This document shows, one piece after another, positions 56,657-64,000 of a stretch of 64,000 nt of DNA. The position numbers and the translations under genes were made by a program. Within the stretch, counting starts at the first letter, position 1; every line of letters begins with the position of its first letter. Origin of the DNA: Theobroma cacao (lineage: Eukaryota > Streptophyta > Magnoliopsida > Malvales > Malvaceae); NCBI RefSeq assembly GCF_000208745.1, contig NC_030851.1:32305834-32369833 (forward strand), read 5' to 3'. Below the pieces are notes generated by a model that worked only from the letters and a program-made list of their open reading frames with translations, had not been told where the DNA came from and ran no database searches.

Positions 56657-58633
56657 TTAACAGGAAGTCTTCACCTCAATTAAACTGCGACCAATCTCCC
56701 TCATCACCTTTCTTGCCATACCAATCTCTCTAATCTGCAATGCGGCTTCAAATTCCCCTACTTCAGAATAAAAATTTGAGACCTGCAAACAACTGGCAAA
56801 ATCCTCCTGCCCGAGATCCATCAAGACTTTTGCTGCTCTTTTTCCCACTATCTCATTCTTGTAGATACTACAACTTCGTAGCAATGAACTCCACATCACA
56901 GGATCACCCCCTCCTGGTGCCTGTTGCAACAACTTTTCAGCTTCACTCAGCAGACCTGCTCGGCCTAAAAGGTCTATCATACATGAAAAATGCTGCCGTT
57001 CCGGGCAAATGCCATAAAAAGATTTCATTAAGTTAAACACTAACTTTCCTTCTTCAACCAACCCTGCATGGTCACACCCACTTAAAACACACAAGAATGT
57101 CACTTTGTCAGGTATCAGGCCCTTCTGGATCATTGCTTCCAACAGGCTGACACCTTCTTTTCCCATTCCATTTCGGGCATATCCATTGATTATAGACGTA
57201 AAGCAGAAGACATTTGGTGAAGGAAGTGTTTTGAAAACCTGGCAAGAAAGTTCAAAATGACCACATCTTGAATACCCATTGATTAGAGAACATGAAACTG
57301 CCATATCAGATTCATAACCGGATTTTATAGCACAACAGTGCAACAGTTTGCAGCTGCCCAAACTAGCATAAGTGGTCACTGATAATGCTTTCAGCGTGGT
57401 AGAGAGAGTAACCTCATCAATCCCAATTCCTTCATCAACCATCAAACCGAACATCTCAAACACATCTTCAGTGATACCACAGTGCAACAACGAGGTTACC
57501 AATGAGTTACAGCACTCCAACGTTCTCTCAGAAGCACTCTCATATACAGACACAGAGCTTCCAATGTCACCACATTTCCCGTACATATCAATTAAAGCTG
57601 ACTGAATATGAACACTCCCAGAATAAAAGCCAATTTTTGTAACAAAACAGTGAATTTGCCTCCCAAATAGTATATCCCCTTTCCTACTGGATAAATTCAA
57701 GAACCCCAAAAAGCAAAGAACAGATGGTTTTTTCTCCCAGAAATGCATCCTACCCAATAACTCAAGTACGTCACACAACATATTGTTCTCGGCGTGTACA
57801 GAAATAATTGAATTCCATGATATCACATCCTCAACTGGAATAATCGAAAACGCTTTCCTGGCATCAACAACACTCCTGCAGGCAGAATAAAAATCCACCA
57901 AAGCATTGGCAACAAAAACATTAAGTTCCACCCATCCAGCCTTAATCACATGGCAATGCAGCTGCTTTCCTTCATTAAAAAACCTCTCATTACAACAAGC
58001 GCGAAACAAATAACAAAAACTATGCCCATTTGGCTTGACACCGTCCCACTCCATTTGGCCGTAAAACTCAAATAATTTCTCTATTTTACCAAGCTCCAAA
58101 AATCCATTTAGCATCAAATTCCATACAGCTAAATTCCGCTCAGGCAATTGATCAAACAACTTCAAAGCCACGTCATCAAGTCCCATACGCAGATAAAGAT
58201 TCACAAGTGAGCTTCCAATAAACAAATTCAATCTAAACCCAAGGGAAATCACCCTGCAATGAACTTGAATTCCTTCTCTATAAAACCCCCCATTCCCACA
58301 AACAGTAACCACAGAAGAAAATGTAGGACCACTTTCTTTGATTCCTCCCGAAACCATTTCTTTATAAAGATACAGAGCTTGCTTTAGATTCCCATATCGA
58401 CCGTGCCCAGAAATCAACAAGTTATATGTAATGCTATCTCTTGTGGGCATTTGGTTGAACAGGTTTTGGGCATCGTTTAAACGCCCGGATTTAATTAAGT
58501 CATTAATTGTTTCGTTTTTGTAGTAAATACCCAGATGAGGGCTTGGATCACAGTAGGATGTGAAGGACTTGAAATTGGATGGTGCTAAGGTTGTCAACCT
58601 ACGGACCAAGGACAAAAATCTAGTTCCCTGCAT
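56657..58633 (-). CDS. Pentatricopeptide repeat (PLS-type) protein, E-class-like
   Basis: A single uninterrupted exon of 658 codons, as usual for plant PPR genes. PPR motifs follow one another from about residue 40, for example DSITYNLLISGHGRYGNLKQ, FIGSSLVNLYLRMGLDDVAL and NVFCFTSIINGYARNGMGKE. The spacing alternates in P, L and S lengths. The C-terminus (FSCMIDLLGRAGLLSEAEKL, then VMWSSLLRSC, then ARKVMREIGRSLIEV) is the E/E+ type. There is no DYW deaminase domain. The N-terminus (MQGTRFLSLVRRLTTL) is Arg-rich, Ser/Thr-rich and lacks acidic residues, consistent with a mitochondrial or plastid transit peptide. Such proteins act in organellar RNA editing or processing. The specific target cannot be read from the sequence. 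Confidence 0.93.
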   Translation of the reverse strand: MQGTRFLSLVRRLTTLAPSNFKSFTSYCDPSPHLGIYYKNETINDLIKSGRLNDAQNLFNQMPTRDSITYNLLISGHGRYGNLKQALYLYKEMVSGGIKESGPTFSSVVTVCGNGGFYREGIQVHCRVISLGFRLNLFIGSSLVNLYLRMGLDDVALKLFDQLPERNLAVWNLMLNGFLELGKIEKLFEFYGQMEWDGVKPNGHSFCYLFRACCNERFFNEGKQLHCHVIKAGWVELNVFVANALVDFYSACRSVVDARKAFSIIPVEDVISWNSIISVHAENNMLCDVLELLGRMHFWEKKPSVLCFLGFLNLSSRKGDILFGRQIHCFVTKIGFYSGSVHIQSALIDMYGKCGDIGSSVSVYESASERTLECCNSLVTSLLHCGITEDVFEMFGLMVDEGIGIDEVTLSTTLKALSVTTYASLGSCKLLHCCAIKSGYESDMAVSCSLINGYSRCGHFELSCQVFKTLPSPNVFCFTSIINGYARNGMGKEGVSLLEAMIQKGLIPDKVTFLCVLSGCDHAGLVEEGKLVFNLMKSFYGICPERQHFSCMIDLLGRAGLLSEAEKLLQQAPGGGDPVMWSSLLRSCSIYKNEIVGKRAAKVLMDLGQEDFASCLQVSNFYSEVGEFEAALQIREIGMARKVMREIGRSLIEVKTSC

Positions 58634-59365
58634 TGGTCGTTTACCATTTTGACCAAGTTGCCATCCGACAGAGAAAATGCAATTGTATTGATGTCACCTT
58701 GGTCTTTTGCCTCTTGTTTGGTGACATGCACTTACAACTAATAACACGGAATATCGTGGTGGATCACGACCATTCAAATCTAAGATCACTTTGGTATTTT
58801 CTTCCAAGTTAAACGATCCTTACAAATTAACATTCTTGGACGTCCATGTCCTCGGCTAATTATATAGGTACATGACAGTTTGTTAAACTTCTCAGCCGGT
58901 TGTCGGTTGATATAAGAGATAAAGTATATTCCATTCCACTTTGAATTAAATAGTTGGATTGCACCTTTACCTTATCAGACCAGGCTGATAAATAAACTTG
59001 AGGTTTTTGTTCTTTGCTTGTAGTAAACGTCAGAAATGGTAACTTGCCCATTATACTTTTCCAATCTTTAATGCAACCATTTCATTATATAAAACCCACT
59101 TTAACAAATACAATTCATGAAAGGAATACAAAGGTGAAGTAACGGCAAAGAAGGAGAAAGGGTGGTGGGGAGGAAAGGAAACTCCAAGTCTCATCCTTTA
59201 TATCACTGAATATAAGATAAAAGAGAATTATTTACATAAATATAGCACAATCATTTGCCTCACAGAAAGCAAGCATCATTGGGGTTGAAAATAGGGGTAT
59301 GCACACACCAGCGGACAAACAGTCACAAAATATTTTGAAATAACAATATAAATCACTTATTAACA
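58634..59365. other. Intergenic between PPR and peptidase genes
   Basis: Contains the PPR promoter and the 3' flank of the peptidase gene. No other coding signal. A 63-codon minus frame (58860-59051) shows no family resemblance. Confidence 0.5.
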
Positions 59366-61054
59366 TTAGCAGGTTGATGCGATGGCCTCCAAAAGGGAAG
59401 CTGAAAATTGCATCTGTGTCTCTTCATTAATTTTTGAGAAGATGGGAACATGAACAAAAAGAGATTTGTGACCCTTCTGTTCCGCAGTGGTAGTAGACAT
59501 AATTGCATACAAATCGGCCTGCATCATCGGATATTGTCACATCATAGCCCATGCGCTTTAAAAACTTGAGGATCACTTCAGTAGAACAAGTCGTCTTCAA
59601 GAACCAAAAGATTTACCATGTTAAACACCGTTTCTATTTATTGGATATAAGAGAAGGGGGGGAAGACAGCTGATACCAAAGGCATGACAAAGAAAAGCGA
59701 CAAAGAAATGGCATGTAGGGATGCATTACTACTTCCTCATAGGTGTCAAACAATGCTAAATATTTCAGCCAAAATTGAAACTACGCCATTAAGATCCTCA
59801 ACTAAAGATGTTCAGTAAGTAATACCAGGTGACAGTAGCCACAAGGTAGGTTTCTTTGATATAATGGGGTATAAAACATAAGAAACCTAAAGAATAAATT
59901 GAAAAAGATCACAAAGTACCTCTCGTTTCCGATAAGTTCCTCCATCCTCAGCAACAACCTGGAGTTGCTGGAGACATCAAACAGAAATTTAAGTACAAAA
60001 GCCTTCAAGATAGAAAGGAATATAAAAGGACTTTGCATCTAAAAGTTCAAGAAAATAATAAACACAAATATAGTTAATAATAGAACAACAGAGAATATTT
60101 GCTAGGTTAAAAGAAAATGCGTGTCCACCTGAGGTTGCCATCCTAGCTCATCTGGACATCGGAAAGTGGCTTCATTTACAGCCTGCTTTTCAAGGGCAAA
60201 TTGTTGAGCTCCACTGTTAACCCCCATGTGAAGCTGAAGAAACAATAAAATTGAGGTCAATTAGATCAACAAATGTCATTCCAGAAGACACTGGACACTA
60301 TCAATAGCATGTACCGCACATATCCTCTATAAATACTTTTCCCAAGTCTGAGTTCACAGGATAGTCAATATGGATGACCTCAAACCAATTTAATTAACAG
60401 CAATGGGCATTGAAAGCAAAATAAAATGGAATAACAAGGAAAAATAAGATGAAAAGGACTATCAATGAGTAGACAACCAAACATATAACTTCAAAGGCTA
60501 AGTTGGCATGGGACACATTAGGAAGAAAGTTATGCATATTTTAAGAAATATTCATAGGCTTTATGTGAGTTCAACTCATCTTCACAATAATCATAGAGAA
60601 AGGCATCCTTAGACTCCTGTGGTTACCATATTAAATTGATAAGTTGCCACCAATATCTCTAAACAGCTATACACGACTCAAAATGGCAATGACATTAGGT
60701 AGGATTAGTTAACTTTTAAATGTGAATTTCTGGAAATTTACATTTCTAAACAGATAAATCCGCAAGACATAAAGCTGCATAATGGAAACTGACCCATATA
60801 ACTTGTTCATTGTTTGCGTTGATTCCTGAGATGCCTGATTCCAAGACCTTGTAAAGCATGGGAAGAGCACCATTGCCTGCAGTCTCAAGGACAGTGCAAC
60901 TCCCTAGAGTAACACCAGCAGGCAACGACTTTTTCCTTTGAACAAAATTCATCAGGGTATTAACTATAGTTTCTGTTGGATTTTCAGCAACCCCTTGAAA
61001 CTTCTTAAATCCAGTTACATGAATAGTTACAGCCTTTGGTCCTTCAGACCCCAT
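59366..61054 (-). pseudogene. Pyroglutamyl-peptidase I (C15), frameshifted near the C-terminus
   Basis: Cytosolic cysteine peptidase that removes N-terminal pyroglutamate. Exons on the minus strand: 60794-61054, 60129-60233, 59920-59958 and 59366-59594. The start MGSEGPKAVTIHVTGFKKF is the family N-terminus. Candidate catalytic Glu102 (FALEKQ) and Cys165 (GRFVCN) are present. After NYVYYH (His171) about 11 nt, corresponding to a conserved SLRF segment, are missing at about 59486. The frame therefore shifts and stops at 59427 after 190 residues, losing the catalytic His block LFVHVP. The original frame remains open beyond the lesion to its proper stop at 59366-59368. This is either a recent inactivating deletion or a sequence error. 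A 5' UTR intron is likely (61132-61856). Confidence 0.85.
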
Positions 61055-61131
61055 CTCCTTGTCTTCGACAAAAATGTAATTCCCAATTTTCAGTGAGCAA
61101 TATTAGTAACGGATGTCTGAGCACCAACCCC

Positions 61132-61856
61132 CTATCATAATGAAACACTAACAAGAAGCGAAAGAACAAGCACTATCAGATATTCATTCTGATACTCCAG
61201 CAAAATCATCGATCAACACTAACATTTTTTCTGCGCGGGAAGAGGGAAAAAACAAAAACAAAAACAAGAAACAAGAAAGAGCAACAAGGAAAAAGTTAAA
61301 GCACATTTCTAGCATTGGCCCCATTAAAAAAATTCCTATAAGTACTTATAAGAATATGGTCCAAAAGTATACAACTCGAACCAGTAGACGAGAAAACCAA
61401 AACCCATGTTAGCAAGCGCTATAAGAATAGAATCAAAGACCTTTTGGTCAAATAGAAAGACAGAATGGTTGAATCCGATTCCATTTAAGGGAAAGTAATC
61501 TGATTCTTGGTGTAGTTCACTTGAAAGAATGTTGTATTCAAACCAGGACTTTAAAGGAGCAATAAAATTCTTGTTCTTTCTCCCAAATAAACGAACTCCT
61601 GAGTCCTGAGTCCAGAAAATACGTCCAAGAAAAAAAGGAAAGCACTTGTAAAAAAGTGGAGCGAAACAACAATAACGAAAACCAGAACCAGATTGAATCA
61701 ACCAAAGCATGTCTTTCAAAAGCAACATAAACACAGAAACTCGAAAATAGATTATAAAAGAGTTGGGTTTCTATATTATCAGAAGACCTGAAATGGGAGG
61801 GCTTGAGAGTAATCCAACATATAAAACCCTGAGACAGGGGAAGGTTCGAAAATTAC
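61132..61856 (-). other. Probable 5' UTR intron of the peptidase gene
   Basis: On the minus strand the donor GAG/GTAATT at 61856 and acceptor TATGATAG at 61132 bracket about 725 bp with no coding content. The leader would resume at 61131 and reach the ATG at 61054. Leader introns are common in plant genes. The boundaries are inferred from consensus only. Confidence 0.5.
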
Positions 61857-62200
61857 CTCGTACAAACGACTCTTGGCTCAGCGAAAATTATTCATTTGAT
61901 AAGTTTCAACTCTGAACTTCGATTTATCGGCAGCTACAAAAGTAACGACCTTGTTTGGTTAACTTATTACGTAAGTGCCACGAGCTTTGACTGATTCCAA
62001 TTTCTGTGAGGTACGTCGGTTTGTCAACTCCATTGTCGAGTTTTTTTAAGCGACCGGCCAGCGATGATGTTTGTTGGGTACGTGGCACTCAGTTATTGGG
62101 CTAAAAATGGCGTAAGATTTTGTGGCCTTTTCGGATCTGATTCTGATGGGCCCATTTGGGAGTGTCAACGATGTAATCCGATGTTTATTAATTAAGATTA
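61857..62200 (-). promoter_or_regulatory. Leader exon and promoter region of the peptidase gene
   Basis: GC content rises here relative to flanking DNA. An ACGT-core element (TTACGTAAG) occurs at about 61967. No convincing TATA box is seen. Confidence 0.35.
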
Positions 62201-64000
62201 AATTAATCTAAAAAGACTAAAATTATTATTTATAACGAGTTTAGGCAAGATTCGTGTAGGGATTTGAAGATATTCACTAGGTAGATTCGTTTATAAATAA
62301 TAATTTTTAATATTAAATTTTAGTTTTATATATTATTTTTTATTTATAATTTTTTTATAATTAATATAATATATACTAAAATTCATTAATTATTTTAATT
62401 ATAATTTTAAATTTTAATTTATATTTCATGACTTAATTTTAATTTATTAATTTATTTTTCATTAATAATATATAAAAAAATTATTTTAAATTTATTTTAA
62501 TCAAATATTTAACGACTATGAGTAGTTAATAGTAATATCTAAAATACTAAGATGCGAGTTCAAGTAATAATTAAAAAATTTAATTGAGTATTTATAGGGT
62601 TTGGGTATCTTATAAAATAATAGTATCAGGTTAAGGTATTTCCAAAATAATAGATACTCTACCCATTAACATCTCTAACCCATTTGATAGTTGAGACAAA
62701 CCATTTCATCGTGCTACTTACCCATAAAGCTTATATGTAGATTTTATTTTTTTTGATTTGTTTAGGAAATGGATCAATATTTGCAATTGGCAAGTCTTAG
62801 GTATTGAAAATGACCGAGGTGCAAGTAAAGGTGTGAAGGTGATTGTCGATGGTGCAAATGTCTAAACTATAGGAGTTTGCTACAAAGGTGGCTAAAAAGC
62901 GGTTGGACAATTGTACAAATTTGAACACAAATTAGTGTTCATGGATTGAAAAACTAATCAAATAGTAGTAAGTTGGAGATATGTGCTTGGTTGCAAACCA
63001 CTATTGGAAAGTTGTGTTGGACTCGGAGACCCGAACATAGACATAAGGCTCTTCAGTTCAATCATTTGTGTGTTCAACTCGTCCATCCCTTTCATGACTT
63101 TTTCCAAGCCTTGGATCCTCGTTTGGGCCACTAAGCACATTGTCAAGCTCATCATAGATCAATTGGTTGTCATTCAACAATTGCTTGAGGCAAGATTCCA
63201 TTTGAAATGACGACAATTCTTAAACATGAATTTTGTTGGTCTCATTGAGATGTTCAACCATATTCATTAATTTGGCAATCTGTCTTTTCATTTCTCGAAG
63301 TTCATGTGCAAACACCTATTGATTACGTTATAGTGCATTTATCTTTTCTTCTAATTGATGTTCCATATCTTTCAACCTCTTAACTCAAACCAAAATAAAT
63401 TAAAAGAGAAAATTGAAACTTCAGTAAAAATTTTCTAGATGTTTGCTCTAAAGATGGGTTTTTTTTTTCTTCAAAAATAACATCATTTGGTTCTTTATTA
63501 TTGGAATGAATATGACGAAAAGTAAACATAAGATGAATTAATGCATGGAATATAATGATGCCTTGATGAATGGATGATATAAAGTGATAAAATGAAGAAG
63601 TGCCACTAAAATATAAGAAAATTTAAGGCATAATATTCAAATAAGCTCCTAAACTATTCAAGAAAATTCCAATAAGCTTTTATATTTTTATTGCATTCAA
63701 TCAAACTCTTATACTTTTATTTTGAATCAATTAAACCCTTATGACTAATGATTGACTGATTATCATTAGTCAAAATGCTACTTGTCATTTTATATCTACA
63801 TAGCACTGATATGGCGTTGATCTGAAGGGTGAAAAATGTCATTTTGTCATATTATCATACCAAATTAATATTTCACGTTATCATCAATTATAACATATCA
63901 ACATGTCACATCATCATCAATTATGATATGGTAGCATACCACGTCAACGTCACATGACATAAAATAATAAAGGGTATTTTAACTAAATCAATCATTAATC
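62201..64000. other. Decayed repeat DNA, no intact gene
   Basis: 62.62-62.70 kb, read on the minus strand, shows TAGAGATGTTAATGGG, like a hAT-type terminus, but I find no clear partner end. A minus-strand frame at 62958-63155 (GLEKVMKGMDELNTQMIELK) resembles the coiled start of a gypsy gag. From about 63.63 kb AT-rich sequence (AAATAAGCTCCTAAACTATTC) looks like one end of a transposon that continues past the window. All three readings are weak. Confidence 0.35.

Noticed and set aside
1..64000. CRISPR arrays, bacterial operons, rRNA or tRNA genes
   Set aside because: None found. Direct repeats are transposon LTRs, a 64-bp minisatellite and microsatellites in a plant nuclear context.

Overview
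This is a stretch of nuclear genome from a eudicot plant. The evidence is AT-rich DNA, multi-exon genes with GT-AG introns, plant families (GH28 polygalacturonases with a plant extension, an organellar-type PPR protein, a peroxisomal phylloquinone enzyme) and nested LTR retrotransposons. I cannot fix the species. There are no rRNA genes, tRNA genes or CRISPR arrays that I can see. A 99-base run of N lies at 20916-21014 and a single N at 36302.

Layout. 1-28.6 kb is almost entirely transposon-derived. It holds a repeat split by a 0.9-kb MITE (1.57-2.73 kb), a decayed plant-mobile-domain gene (4.4-6.86 kb), a 4.1-kb inverted-repeat (foldback) element (6.86-10.94 kb), and a minus-strand Tat-like Ty3/gypsy pol carrying a solo LTR (10.94-15.6 kb). 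A plus-strand copy of the same Tat-like pol follows (16.6-18.2 kb, resuming at 28.28 kb). The plus copy is split by a Reina-sized chromovirus (18205-28271, target duplication ATGCT). That chromovirus is itself split by a CACTA-like element (20117-25156), which contains a multi-exon, non-transposon gene fragment.

29.47-32.75 kb is a complete nine-exon minus-strand gene for peroxisomal 1,4-dihydroxy-2-naphthoyl-CoA synthase, with a hAT MITE in intron 3. 33.1-40.85 kb is a PIF/Harbinger element with a tandem internal duplication of about 3.37 kb. 42.08-46.22 kb and 53.16-55.99 kb are two minus-strand polygalacturonase genes of different subtypes, separated by about 7 kb without a recognisable gene. 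56.66-58.63 kb is an intronless PPR gene. 59.37-61.05 kb is a pyroglutamyl-peptidase I gene with an apparent 11-nt deletion just before its catalytic histidine. 62.2-64 kb is again decayed repeat DNA.

The host genes are all on the minus strand but do not form a pathway. They cover phylloquinone synthesis, pectin degradation (two genes), organellar RNA processing and peptide turnover. Exon coordinates were derived by hand from splice consensus and family homology. For the naphthoate synthase and both polygalacturonases the summed exons are exactly divisible by three and end in one stop codon.
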